From: Calliopum simillimum
Lineage: Eukaryota > Arthropoda > Insecta > Diptera > Lauxaniidae
NCBI GenBank assembly: GCA_951812925.1
Contig: OX638371.1
Location: forward strand, 35,624,101 to 35,688,100
DNA: 64,000 bases
Direction of reading: 5' to 3'
Position 1 is the first letter of the stretch. The number at the start of each line of letters is the position of its first letter. Under the pieces are notes generated by a model. The model worked only from the letters and a program-made list of their open reading frames with translations. It did no database searches and had not been told where the DNA came from. A program made the translations under genes and the position numbers. Below are positions 32,402 to 43,443 of the stretch, one piece after another.

Positions 32402-33391
32402 ATGTGCGATGATTGTACGCTATCAGTGAGCGATTTTATTGAATTATCTTCGTCTGAAGATAATTTAAAAACATTTCTTCTCAATAATGGAGTGATTTCG
32501 AACGAATTGATGTGTCCTACGTGCAAGAATCCTTGCACTCAATCGGATGACAATATGTATAGGTGCCAACGTCGTTACACTGAAAAAATTGGTACAAAAT
32601 GTGTCAAAAAACGCTGTTCGACTAAACTCACTTGGCGACATAATACTTGGTTTGCTAAATCACATCTAGCGATGAAAGAAATTTCCAGACTAACTGCTTT
32701 GTCCGTTTGTATTCCACACCCTCGTCATCAATTTTTGAAAAATAAATTCAAAATAGCGTCAGATACTGTTGTCAACTGGCAGAGTTTCATTCGCGAAGTT
32801 CTAATTGATTGGGCTTTAATGAACAGTTTTGAATCCATCGGAGGTCCGGGAAAAATTGTAGAGATCGATGAGGCAAAATTTGGGAAAAGAAAGTACCACA
32901 GAGGCCGAATCATTGACGGTAAATGGCTTTTTGGTGGTATAGAGAGGGAGTCAAAGGCCATGTTTGTGATTCCAGTAGAAGATAGGACCCAAAAAACTTT
33001 GGTGGATATAATTAAACAAAAAATTCTTCCTGGCACCACTATTATCTCCGATTGTTGGAAGGCCTACAATTGTTTGAACGATGAAGGTTTTCAACATCTC
33101 ACCGTAAATCATTCCATGAATTTTGTCGATCCGTCAAGCGGAGCACATACGCAAAATATTGAAAGATGTTGGAGAGAAGTCCGTAGCAAGGTCCCAAGAT
33201 ACGGACGAAAAGAAGCGCACTTTATCGGATACTTGGCGGAGTTTTATTTTGCGCAAAAATACCCCAATCACTGCCAAAGAATCCATCATATCTTTCGTGC
33301 CATTGCAAGTTTGTACGACCCCAGAAGCCCCCGTGAAGGAAACCCAGATGATGATCCCTTTGTCCCAGACGATAGAGAATCGGATGACTAA
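32402..33391 (+). CDS. Merlin transposase (DDE, IS1016/ISXO2-like)
   Basis: 329 aa from ATG 32402, a full-length transposase. The N-terminal part has a Cys-rich zinc-binding segment (C38, C41, C45, C55, C67, C72). The catalytic triad fits D156 (KIVEIDEAKFGKRKYHRG), D217 (TTIISDCWKAYNCLNDEG) and E254 (GAHTQNIERCWREVRSK), with the family-typical HLTVNHSMNFVDP between the last two. The C-terminus is acidic (DDDPFVPDDRESDD). Role: cut-and-paste transposition with 8-9-bp target duplications. No stop or frameshift is seen, so this copy may be active or recently active. The opposite-strand frame at 32728-33039 is a shadow. Confidence 0.95.
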   Translation: MCDDCTLSVSDFIELSSSEDNLKTFLLNNGVISNELMCPTCKNPCTQSDDNMYRCQRRYTEKIGTKCVKKRCSTKLTWRHNTWFAKSHLAMKEISRLTALSVCIPHPRHQFLKNKFKIASDTVVNWQSFIREVLIDWALMNSFESIGGPGKIVEIDEAKFGKRKYHRGRIIDGKWLFGGIERESKAMFVIPVEDRTQKTLVDIIKQKILPGTTIISDCWKAYNCLNDEGFQHLTVNHSMNFVDPSSGAHTQNIERCWREVRSKVPRYGRKEAHFIGYLAEFYFAQKYPNHCQRIHHIFRAIASLYDPRSPREGNPDDDPFVPDDRESDD

Positions 33392-33520
33392 ACAATTGAA
33401 TTGATGATTTTTTGTTTTTCTTTGATAAATTTATAAATGTTGTTCAGATAATCAGATAATTAATACTTATGTTGTGAATAACAAAATATGCAAATTGTTC
33501 CTAAAATTGTAAATAAAAGC

Positions 33521-33677
33521 AGTGAAATATGGTGAAAAGTCAACAACATGATTTTTCGATTCAAAAACCTTCTGCCTCTTGTAAGAGTGATCTGATATTA
33601 TAAAAAAAACCGCTAATTCGATACCATGTTTTTTTGGGACTGAAATATGACTGGAGCCACTTTGCCCAAGTATTACC
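33521..33677. repeat. Right terminal inverted repeat of Merlin
   Basis: Reverse complement of the left repeat, ending CCCAAGTATTACC. It lacks about 30 bp present on the left. Confidence 0.85.
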
Positions 33678-33942
33678 AAAAAATTTTATTTACAAATGTA
33701 CAATCACAACTATTTGGGCTCCCTATTTCCGGGAGTGGAATACTTAGTGCATTACAAACAGCTTTGAATTCAGTTGCATAGGTTTTCAAAGTACGTCTGT
33801 TATTACGAAATTTAATTTGTGATTTGCATAATAATACAAATGCAATCAGCAAATTTACAATTACAATTTCTCTTTAAATCTGAAATGAAATAATAAACAT
33901 AATCAAACATTTATGGAAAAGTTCGGCTTGGTTAATAGTTTA

Positions 33943-34068
33943 GGCGCCTATTGCGGTTATCGATTGGAAATAGATAAATGCTCTTTTTGGATTAGCGATT
34001 GTCTTTTCTATTGCGTTCAGCGATTAGTATCGCGATTTAATCGCCAATAGATAACCGCAATAGGGGCC
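33943..34068. mobile_element. 126-bp MITE with TTA target duplication
   Basis: The ends GGCGCCTATTGCGGTTATC and GATAACCGCAATAGGGGCC are inverted with few mismatches over about 26 bp. TTA occurs on both sides (33940-33942, 34069-34071). A 3-bp TWA target and G-rich ends are the pattern of PIF/Harbinger MITEs. No coding capacity. Confidence 0.8.
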
Positions 34069-34154
34069 TTAGTTAATTATTAGTTGAAAAAACCATTTTT
34101 GTTAAATAATGTCCCACAATCAGATGCTCCAATATATTTATTTCCAAAAAATAA

Positions 34155-34985
34155 TTACATCTAATATATCGGTAAAAGTCCAAATGTATTGAAAAATATT
34201 AAAATACATCGATTTCTCCGGTAAAAGTGCAAAAGTATAGAAAATATTGGTATAATTCCAAAAGTATTGAAAAATATTGAAATACATTGAAGAAATCGGT
34301 AAAAGTCCAAGTGTGTCGAAAAACATTCAAAACGTCGGTAAAAGCCTAAAAGTACCAATAGAACATATTTCAAAACAACTGAAATATCGGTAAAGATCCA
34401 AAAATGTCGAAAAAAACCGCAAATATTGGCAATGGCCCAAAAGTATCGGAAGGCATCGAATTAATAGGTAAAAGTCCAAATACATGTATCAAAAAATATC
34501 CAATATATCGAAAAAAGTCCAAAAGTTTCGAAAAATATCGAAATACATTGAAGAAATCGGTAAAAGTCTAAATGTATCGAAAAATTTCTAAAATATCGGT
34601 AGATGTCCAAAGTACCAATGGGAAAATATTGCAAAACATCTTAAATAACGGTAAGAGTCCAAAAGTACTGCAAAACATCGACAAAATCGGCAAAGGGCCA
34701 AAAATGTCTAAAAACATCCTTCATATCTGTAAAAGTCCAAAAGTATTGGAAATAAATCGGTAAAAGTCCAAATATGTATAACGAAAAACACCAATATAGC
34801 GAAAAAACTCTAAAAGTTTCGAAAAATATTGGAAAACGTCGGTATTAGTCCAAAAATATTGAAAATATTGATTTTTCATCACTGATAAAATCACTGTCAT
34901 TTATGCTCTCATCAATACATATAACAACATCAAATTTAATATTATTTCTTCAAGAATAAAAAATAAAAAAATGAAAAAGACGAAA
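34155..34985 (-). repeat. Helitron-derived minisatellite copy, minus orientation
   Basis: Degenerate 40-50-bp units of the type ATCGGTAAAAGTCCAAAAGT / ATTGAAAAACATC run from about 34155 to 34870. They are the reverse complement of the array in the 45.7-47.0 kb Helitron, and the flank to ~34950 (CACTGTCATTTATGCTCTCA then CAACATC) also matches the Helitron region just 5' of its array. The Helitron termini were not found here. Small ORFs (34138-34373, 34572-34763) are products of the repeat. Confidence 0.7.
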
Positions 34986-37900
34986 AATATAACACATAAG
35001 TCATGAAGCTCATGAATCCTGATTCCTGTTCATGATTCTCACTCATGAATCATGTTCATGAGTGCAATCCAATTTAATTACATTTTCAAAACAAAAAACA
35101 TGTTTTCAATACATTTATTTGCCAACAATCCCTCTCGTACTTTTTTGAGGCTATTTACGCATTGAATTTGCCTAGCAAGCCTGGTAAACTTTTTTTTCTT
35201 ACAAATTTTTAAATTTTATTTACGAGACTCGAAATTTTTCGGGGCTTACATGTTTCTCGAGGCTTTTACGAGTTTAAGGGAATCCCTTTAATATAATTTT
35301 GTGTAAATTAGCATCTACGTTAATATCTACGTACTTTATTAAATTAAAACACAATTTTGAACAATTTTAAATATGCCGAGTATTTTTTTATTCCCCAAGA
35401 AGGATGAAACCAGATAAAAGTTTTTTTGTTAATTTCATATTTTGAATTAATTTTTTGCTGATTTAAGAAAAAAAAGGCAAAATTTCTTTTACAGCGTTTT
35501 TTTCCGTACCATTTTCGAGTGATACAGGATTCACCTATTGGGGGTTAAGGTCGTATAAATTTAATTGAGAATTTTTCTATTTCAGAGTTTTCTTACTGAA
35601 TCCGCCATTGTTTTCTTTCAGGAATGACAATCACCCCTATTGTAAAATAAATTTCTAAATGGTTCATATAGATTGACAACGAAGTAAAATATCGGGTATA
35701 CAAAGGGCCCAAGTTATGATAGCAACTGCCATCTCCCGCGCTAACCTAACCTAAGATTATCGGAAATAATTTGAGAAGTAATATTTTGACACTTTTTGTA
35801 ATAAATTGTTCTCCAATTTTTTAACAGGGAATTATTAAACTACCTTTCAAATGACACCATTCTTTTTGATATCCATTCAAGGCTTTTCAACTTATACCGT
35901 TTTTTCTAAATGCTATATCCGGATATTCCAATTGTTATATTCACGAAACCAGATCCGAGCGACACTTTTTGATTACATTTTCTTAGAATTAAAAGTTTTA
36001 TAAAGTAATTAGGCTTAAAAAAAGAAAGATGAGGTGTCACTAAAGTAAACTTGACTCAAATTTATCAATGAGAATAGTGTTTGGTCAGAGACCAAATATA
36101 AAGCTTTCGCTTTACAAAATTGAAGGCAAAGGATTACCTGGTGACAGCTTTGCTCAGGTCGGCGGAGCTCCTTTAAACGCTGACTCGTGGTGGTGGTAAA
36201 TCTGGTTCGTCCTTTTGACGGGCTGCAGTCGGCAGGATTCCGCGTCTACTATGCAAAAACTCCAACCGAAAATCAGCCTTACAGGCAGCAACCAATTTAG
36301 GTCTAAGCAAAAAAAGTTAAGTTATAGTTTTAAGATTTTATTTAAAATTACTTTAGGGAATATTTTAAACTAGTTATAAGAAATTTCTGGGTTTTTTTTA
36401 AGTTTATGGAAAGAGTTTATTAGCACGTAAGAAAATTCACTGCTGCACTTTTAAGAAAAATTTGCAAGTGCCCCAAATATTCATGTCATGCCAAAGTGAC
36501 ATTTCATGGCAATAAATTTCCACTGGAGTGAAAGAGACTGTGATATTTCCCATGTAAGAGTCAATTCATATTTGAGACTAGCGAGTAAGAATTCGCCGTG
36601 TGCATTGGTAGTGCTTCCGTCGCTTAGTAATCTCTTGGGAAATATTTTTAAAGTTTTGGAAGGGTAAACATCAAAAATATTTTCGAAGTGTTTAAAAAAG
36701 GGTGAGTTTACGTTTCCGCGTGAACAAATAGCAGTGTTTTTTTTTTCATTTCGTCGTTTTGGATATTTATTTGTTCAAACTCGTAGACATCACCAATTTT
36801 GTAGTATTAATTTGTTTTGATTATTTTTAATGCAATTTAGATTTCATGTTTTATTGATATTTACCCTTATATCTTTAAAACTGGAACCCATATAGATATG
36901 GCAGATACTTATAAATATTTTCATTAAACCATTGCTTTATTGATTGATAAATATATTATTATAGTTAAATTAATATTTAACTTAATTATATTAAATATTA
37001 TGCTCTGTCAGAATAATTTTTAAGTTTTTTTCAAATTTGAAATCGAAAAAAAAAAAATTTCACTTCACCCTAATACACAAATCACAGAAAAGTTAAAATA
37101 TAACTTACCGAGAATTAATTCCGTTTGATTTGATATGGAGTGGAACACTTTACACTTTCATAAAAAAAAAATATTCTTAACCCTTTCGAACCGGTTGGGA
37201 CAATATATCCCAAAAAATTTTAAATAAATAAATTTTACATACATAACTCAATTATTTATGTCACTTAAATTGAATGAATTAATAAATTTAATACAATTTT
37301 TAGTAAACACTGTTTTTTCTTATAACCACTCCAAGGATTTTATATTCCAAAAATTCAAATCAAAAACATATGTTGGGAGTATACCCCGGAAGCGGTTCTG
37401 GCGGTTAAAATTTGAATTTTGAGACGGTCAAAAATTTTACTTAAATTAAGTTTCTAAGGTTGACCCATCACAAATATTGTGAAGCCCACAGATTTTTTTC
37501 GGGTCGAAAGGGTTAAAAATAAAACAATAACACACAAATAACACAACACTTGACTTGATGAAAAATGCAAACTTTTCGGTTCAATTAACTGGGGAATCAA
37601 TTAAGCGGGTCCCGCTTACTTGATCCGATTGATCAATCAAAAGAATCCCGGATAATTGATCGAGTGAGTCAGTTAAGCATAGAAAAAATTAGCATTTGGC
37701 GATTTAAGTTCTAATTTTATGGTTTTTTCATGTGTTCAAAGCATTAAGAATTTCTTTAAGTCATGAGCTCTATAGGGAGATAACGAATACAAAAATATGT
37801 ATGTACCAAAATAAAATCTTAGGTAATAATTCCTTAATACAAAAATGTGCGTAACCATGAATGATTTGTTTTATGTAAATTAAATTTTTTAATTGATTAA

Positions 37901-38555
37901 TTAATTTGTAAACTTTAAATTAAAATGAACTTCAAATAAGTACAAAAAAAATATTTATTTAAAAAAGTAAAAGCACATGTTCTATTTCTATAATTAATTT
38001 ACTAAGCAAAATATAAGATGCATAAAATAATAAATAAATAAATAATGGAATGCATAAAGATTTATATTTATAAAACTTAAGTATACAAAATCCGAACGTC
38101 TTAATTTTATTACAATAGCTTCGTGTCTCATCAATTGCATGTAATGCATATGCATATTATGTCTGTAACTCCAAAGGTATGACACACTTGGGTATTTCCT
38201 CTTTGGGCTTAATTTAAGTTAAAGAGTATCATTGCTCAATATAAATTGAACACAGACCTGTCATTTTTTTATGCTTTTGATGCAAATTTACAACGACTAT
38301 TTCCTTTTCGAATTTTATAGCCCATTAGGGGGGTGTTCGGAGTATTCTATTTACGAATCTGAATTTGGTTTTGCATTAAATTTTATTTTTCACTAAATTT
38401 AGTGCTAGTGGAAAAATGTTAAATAACAAGAAATTTATTTAGTGTTACAGAAAAATATTTAAATATCAGAAAAAGCATTTAGTGGTAGTGGTATATAGTT
38501 TTTCATTACAACTAAATTTTAGTTAATAATTTTTAATAGAGATTCATTCCACTAA
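34986..38555. other. Long AT-rich stretch without a recognised gene
   Basis: No credible ORF. About 35790-36000 is a diverged copy of a dispersed repeat (CCAGATCCGAGCGACAC) also found at 54.8-55.0 and 60.4-60.6 kb. About 36120-36290 is less AT-rich than its surroundings (words such as GGTCGGCGGAGCTCC and GTCGGCAGGATTCCGCG) and may be a relic of something transcribed, but I recognise nothing. A short TAAATAAATAAATAAAT run lies at 38027-38044. Confidence 0.5.
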
Positions 38556-38565
38556 AGGATAGCAT

Positions 38566-38826
38566 TATGAGGAAAATTACGCAAATCAAAACTACGCAAT
38601 GATATATCAAAACTATGGAACGATGCCATATCAAAACTACGAAACAAATCAAAACTACGGAACAATGGCATATCAAAACAACGAAACAGTGTCAAATCAA
38701 AACTACGCAATGATGACTTATCAAAATCACGGAACGATGCAAAATCAAAATCACGGAACGGTGCAAAATCAAACAGGAACAAAATTTGAAGAACGGCCCC
38801 TAGATCTTATGGATGTAATTAATTAA
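38566..38826 (+). CDS. Unrecognised Asn/Gln/Tyr-rich repetitive ORF
   Basis: The ORF codes an 18-bp-based repeat: MPYQNYGTM, MAYQNNETV, MTYQNHGTM, MQNQNHGTV, then FEERPLDLMDVIN before the stop at 38824-38826. The second unit of the tandem duplication has a shorter version (MPYQNHGTM, MQNQNHGTV, then FEERTLVHMD; 40411-40541). In both, GTAATTAATT after ATGGAT may be an intron donor with TTTTAG downstream. It could be the tail exon of a small gene. Function unknown. Confidence 0.35.
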   Translation, partial: YEENYANQNYAMIYQNYGTMPYQNYETNQNYGTMAYQNNETVSNQNYAMMTYQNHGTMQNQNHGTVQNQTGTKFEERPLDLMDVIN

Positions 38827-39228
38827 TTATTAAAATTATTATTTTTTCCTATTTTAGACATCAAATTAGACAACAACAAGAAAAAAAACATCTGCCTATA
38901 AATTGATACTGTCCACTAATTCCCTATTTGTCTTAAATATTGCCTTAATTGAAAAAATTATACAGCAATCATATTGTGTAATTGAAAATAGCTTTGTAGT
39001 AAATATTTATTTAATTTATTTCTTAATTTTCCGAACATTCAGGGGAAAAAATGGCAGATATTGAAACGTACGATTTAGATAGTGATAACGATGAAATAAA
39101 ACAAATAAAAAGGAGTAAATAAAGATGTTGCTTAGCAAGGTATCAAGGAAATAAACCAAATAATCAAAAAGAAGCGGTCGGGAGTAAATAATGAAGGAGG
39201 AAATAATGAAAAAAAGACTGTTGTATAA

Positions 39229-40006
39229 CACAGTGCAACATTTTTCAAGTCATTGACGGTAAACTAAAATCCGTTATAAGGCGTCGAAAGTACTCGCCGA
39301 AACAAGTAATTCTGCTAGAGCGTTTTGCAAAGTTGCCTCATATAAGGATTTTATAGTCATTTTTGCGATTTTAAGGCACTCGGCATTTTTTTCGGTTAAG
39401 TTTGTTCGGCATTTTTTTTCTTCTATACAATAGCTACAACATTGTTGAAGTCATCAAAACAATATCTCGGCTCGTTACCGAGATATAGCCATATGAAAAA
39501 ATCGCTCAAAATCCTCAAAATCGCTCAAAGTTGCAATTTTCAGCTGGATAATTATATTTATAATGCTGAAAACTGACACTTTTTGCCTCAAATTGGATTT
39601 TGAGCGATTTTTCGATGGCTATATCTCCATATGAAAAAATCGAAAAATCGCTCAAAATCCAATTTGAGGCAAAAAGTTGCAATTTTCAGCATTATAATTA
39701 TAATTATCCAGCTGAAAATTGCAACTTTGAGCGATTTTTCGATTTTTTCATATGGCTTTATCTCGGTAACGAGCCAAGATATTGTTTTGATGACTTCAGG
39801 AATGTTGTAGCTATTGTATAGAAGAAAAAAAATGCCGAACAAACCTAACCGAAAAAAATTCATCTAGTGCCTTAAAATCGCAAAAATGACCATAAAATCC
39901 TTATATGAGTCAACTTTGCAAAACGCTCTGGCAGAATTACTTGTTTCGGCGAGTACTTCGACGCCTTATAACGGATTTTAGTTCTCTTTTCATGTGTCGC
40001 ACTGTG
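39229..40006. mobile_element. 778-bp foldback element with TAA duplication
   Basis: Ends CACAGTGCAAC and GTCGCACTGTG. Both arms fold over their full length (TCATATAAGGATTTTA on the left, its complement on the right), with extra internal repetition of CGCTCAAAATCC / GCGATTTTTCGAT words around the centre. TAA stands on both sides (39226-39228, 40007-40009). The tandem-duplicate copy at 41741-41757 reads GTTGCATAATAAAAC without insertion, so the borders are confirmed. No transposase. Family not certain. Confidence 0.88.
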
Positions 40007-40641
40007 TAATAAAACTTTTGGGGAAGTGGACTTAAGATTTCTTAAATTACATAAAGAAAAAAAAAACAACTATGGCAAAGAAGTCATGAAGGTTATGTTA
40101 AATCGAAACAAAAAACTTTATTGCTTAATCCAATCGCATTGGAATACTTCGGATCATTGGACAAAAACCATCACAATCAAATTATGAAAATGATAAAAGC
40201 AATAAAAAGCAGAGTCTTCCGAAGTGTGAAAAATAATTAACCACTTCCCCAATGTTTACATTTCTTAAAAATTGAAAAGGAAAAAGAAAGAAGAAGCACC
40301 ACTTCCCTCCGTTTGCCTAAAAATTTGACGTACCCATGCCCTTCGTGTGAGTTCGCACAAAAGAAAAAATTTAAAAAATTCAAGATGGAAGCTGTGGCAT
40401 TATGAGGAAAATTACCCAACGATGCCATATCAAAATCACGGAACGATGCAAAATCAAAATCACGGAACGGTGGAAAATCAAACTAAAACAAGAACAAAAT
40501 TTGAAGAACGGACCCTAGTTCATATGGATGTAATTAATTAATTAAATATTTAAATAAATTATACTTAATTAAATAAATAATAATTAATAAATTATTATTT
40601 TTTCCTGTTTTAGACATCAAATAAGACAACAACAAGAAAAA

Positions 40642-41455
40642 CTAGTAAGGGTGTAACTTTTGGCCTGGCCAAAAAATAAATACCCTACACTGCAGTATTT
40701 TGAAAACTTTGCTTATATGGGAGGTGCCACGCCCTCTTGTCCGAGTACACCCAGTTTTTGTTCAGAGCTTGCATTTACAGTTTTTAGTGTCAGAGTGAAA
40801 TTTAGTTGGATTATCTCAAAAAACTCTTTCGGTATAGCACTTTGAAACTTTTGCTTATATGGGAGGTGCAACGCCCCCCCCGCCCGATTTCACCCAATTT
40901 TTGCTGAGAGCTTTCATTTATAATTCTTAGTGTTTGAGTCAAATTTGGTTTGAATATCTCAAAAAACGCTTTCAGTATAGCGTTTTGAAGCTTTTGCTTA
41001 TATGGGAGGTGCCACACCCTATTGTCCGAATTTGCTCAGATTTTTTTCAGAGCTTGCGCTTATAATTCGTAGTACTTATGTTTATTGTGGTTGTATTGTC
41101 GTGAAAAATACTCCTAAAATTGAATTTTGAATATATTTTTGTATGGGCGGTAGGCGTGTCCGTTGACCGATTTGGCTCATTTTCAATCCCCCGAGCTAGC
41201 TTTAACGACGGAGGCAGTGTACCAAATTTCATTGAATTATCTTGCTCAGTTTTCCAAAAAAGTGTATTTCAACACACAGCCAGCCACCCAGCCAGCCAGC
41301 CAGCCACCCAGCCAGCCAGACAGACGGACATGGCTATATCGACTCAGGAGATGACGCTGATCAAGAATATATATACTTTTCTATACCTGCCACGCCTCCT
41401 TCTCTGCGTTACAAACGGAAGGACAAAGTGAATATACCCTGGGTGTAGGGTATAA
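40642..41455 (+). mobile_element. mini-me/DINE-1-like element, copy 1
   Basis: Starts CTAGTAAGGGTGTAAC, then a TTTTGGCCTGGCCAAAA palindrome and AAATACCCTACAC. It has ~140-bp internal tandem units (GGGAGGTGCCACGCCCTC), a CCAGCCAG proto-microsatellite, the GACGGACATGGC to AATATATATAC core, and ends GGGTGTAGGGTAT. ACCCTACAC near the start and GTGTAGGGT at the end are inverted. The empty site is seen at 38871-38890 in the duplicate unit, and the filled site has two extra A. ORFs with PASQP repeats here are products of the CCAG tract. Confidence 0.85.
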
Positions 41456-42086
41456 AAACATCTGCCTATAAATTGATACTGTCCACTTATTCTCTATTTG
41501 TCTTAAATATTGCCTTAATTGAAAAAATTATACAGCAATCACATTATGTAATTGAAAATAGCATAGAAGTAAATATTTATTTAATTTATTTCATAATTTT
41601 CCGAACATTCAGGGAAAAAAATGGCAGATATTGAAACGTACGATTTAGATAGTGATAAAGATGAAAGTATCAATGAAATAAAACAAATAAGAGAAGCGGT
41701 CGGAAGTAAGTAATGAAGGAGAAAATAATGACAAAAAAAAGAATGTTGCATAATAAAACTTTTGGGGAAGTGGACGTAAGATTTCTTAATTATATAGAGA
41801 AAAAAAAAACAACTATGGCAAAGAAGTCATGAAGGTTATGTAAAATCAAAACAAAAAACTTTATTGCTTAATCCAATCGCTTTGGAATACTACGGATCAT
41901 TGGACATAAACCATCACAATCAAATTATGAAAATGATAAAAGCAATAAAAAGCAGAGTCTTCCGAAGTGTGAAAAATAATAAACCACTTCCCCAATGTTT
42001 ACATTTCTTAAAAATTGAAAAGGAAAAAGAAAGAATAAGCACCACTTCCGTGCCCATGCCCTTCGTGTGAGTTCGCACAAAAGAAA

Positions 42087-42881
42087 CTAGTAAGGGTGTT
42101 ACCTTTGGCCTGGCCAAACATTAAATACCCTACACAGCAGTATTTTGAAAATTTTGCTAATGTGGGAGGTGCCACGCCCTCCAAATTCACCCAGTTTTTT
42201 CTCAGAGTTTGCATTTATAGTTCTTAGTATTTAAGTGAAATTTGGTTGGATTATCTGAAAAAATGTTTTCAGAATAGCGTTTTGAAGCTTTTGCTTATAT
42301 GGGAGGAGCCCTCTTGTCCGATTTTATCCAGTTTTTTCTTAAAGCTTGCATTTATAGTTTTAAGTGTCCGAGTCAAATCTAGTTTGATTATCTCAAAAAA
42401 CGCTTTCAGTACAGCGTTTTGAAGCTTTTGCTTATATGAGAGGTGCCACGCCCTCTTGTCCGAATTCAACCAGCTTTTTGTTAGAGCTTGCGCTGACAAT
42501 TCGTAGTATTTATGTGTATTTTGGTTGCATTGTTGTGAAATATACTCCAAAATTTGCATTTTGAAGATATTTTTTGTATGGGCGGTAGGCGTGTCCGTTG
42601 ACCGATTTCGCTCATTTTCAATCCCCCGAGCTAACTTTGACGACGGAGGGTGTGTACTTAATTTCATTGAATTATCTTGCCTAGTTTTCCCAAAAAATGT
42701 ATTTCCACACACAGCCGTTACCCAGCCAGCCAGCCAGCCAGACAGACAGACGGACATGGCTATATCGACTCAGGAGGTGACGCTGATCAAGAATATATAT
42801 ACTTTTCCATATCTGCCACGCCTCCTTCTCTGCGTTACAAACGGAAGGACAAAGTGAATATACCCTGGGTGTAGGGTATAA
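42087..42881 (+). mobile_element. mini-me/DINE-1-like element, copy 2
   Basis: Same ends and layout as copy 1, with fewer CCAG units. It lies in AAAAGAAA / AAAAATTAAA. The empty site is at about 40360-40372 in the first duplicate unit, again with a net gain of two A on insertion. Confidence 0.85.
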
Positions 42882-42905
42882 AAATTAAAAAATTTAAGAT
42901 GGTAG

Positions 42906-43443
42906 CTTCCACTTTTGTAAAAAAAAGCCGGACGGACAGAGACCAAGCTCTAGAACTGACGAAATTTTTTTTTTTTTTTAAATGTCTTTCTTTCTTTTTT
43001 CTTAAAAAAAAAAAAAAAAAACGAAAAACTTACTTTTTGGTTATTGAATCCTTTGAAAATTTTTCAAATTATGTATTTGCTTAAAAAATTTTTTTTTTAA
43101 TAGTCTTTCCCCGATCGCTTTATCACATTGAATGATTTTGAAATTATTCAAAAATGATGTATAAAAATTTTCCAAAAAAAAAGTAGGCTCAGTAGGCTGC
43201 ACAGTTGAATCTATTGGGGCCGTTCGCACTTTAAAATATTTTATTTTTAATTTGAATTTGTTTGGTATCACTTAATTTTTTACGATTTGGTTGTCAGAGA
43301 AGTATCGGTATTGGATTTGGCTCTACGAACTTCGAATTAAGAATCGAAAATTTAAAAATCAATAATAGTACTTCCGTAGTTCTTACGATTATCGAATCTA
43401 CAGTTTATTCAGTGTTTGGTCTGATTATAGAAATAAATGTAAA
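42906..43443. other. Non-coding stretch between mini-me copies
   Basis: Starts with long T and A runs (42966-43020) and then AT-rich sequence. No gene is recognised. Confidence 0.5.

Larger units (their letters stand above)
31952..33677 (+). mobile_element. Merlin DNA transposon, apparently intact
   Basis: 1,726 bp with ends GGTAATACTTGGGCAAAGTG on both sides in inverted orientation and AAAAAATT repeated directly at 31944-31951 and 33678-33685. An 8-bp duplication fits the Merlin superfamily (related to bacterial IS1016). The corresponding site in the other P-like copy (about 29817-29835) reads GTTTG-AAAAAATT-TTATTTA without insertion, which proves the borders. The single gene is open from end to end. 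Confidence 0.95.
31679..33870 (-). pseudogene. Second, partial P-like copy, split by Merlin
   Basis: 31679-31812 matches 29430-29550 of the first copy (LEASNLLPLEKYFSNSKRF and YLRTPTACAFENYAN on the minus strand). 31870-31951 plus 33678-33870 match 29750-29960. The stretch between (29560-29740 in the first copy) is replaced by unrelated sequence near 31813-31869. Merlin (31952-33677) sits inside it. Coding is broken. Confidence 0.7.
38556..42905 (+). repeat. ~1.06 kb tandem duplication of gene-like exons, with later insertions
   Basis: Unit 1 runs from GCATTATGAGGAAAATTAC (38563) to the same word at 40391. Unit 2 continues to about 42905, where it diverges. Without the inserted elements each unit is about 1.06 kb. 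Gene-like pieces: a repetitive exon coding (YQNYGTM / NQNHGTM) units and ending EERTLVHMD, followed by a GTAATT donor-like and a TTTTAG acceptor-like site; a segment after ACATTCAG coding MADIETYDLDSD; and a frame with IKSRVFRSVKNN and LPQCLHFLKIEKEKE (e.g. 41864-42070). Unit 1 is interrupted by a palindrome (39229-40006). Unit 2 is interrupted by two mini-me elements. I do not recognise the encoded protein. Confidence 0.7.

Noticed and set aside
34138..34763. Small ORFs on both strands
   Set aside because: Translations of the degenerate minisatellite units.
35735..35755. CTAACCTAACCTAA as insect telomere repeat
   Set aside because: Only two and a half units; flies lack TTAGG telomeres; no array.
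38027..38044. TAAA-rich run as a structured element
   Set aside because: Simple short A/T microsatellite, too short to call anything else.
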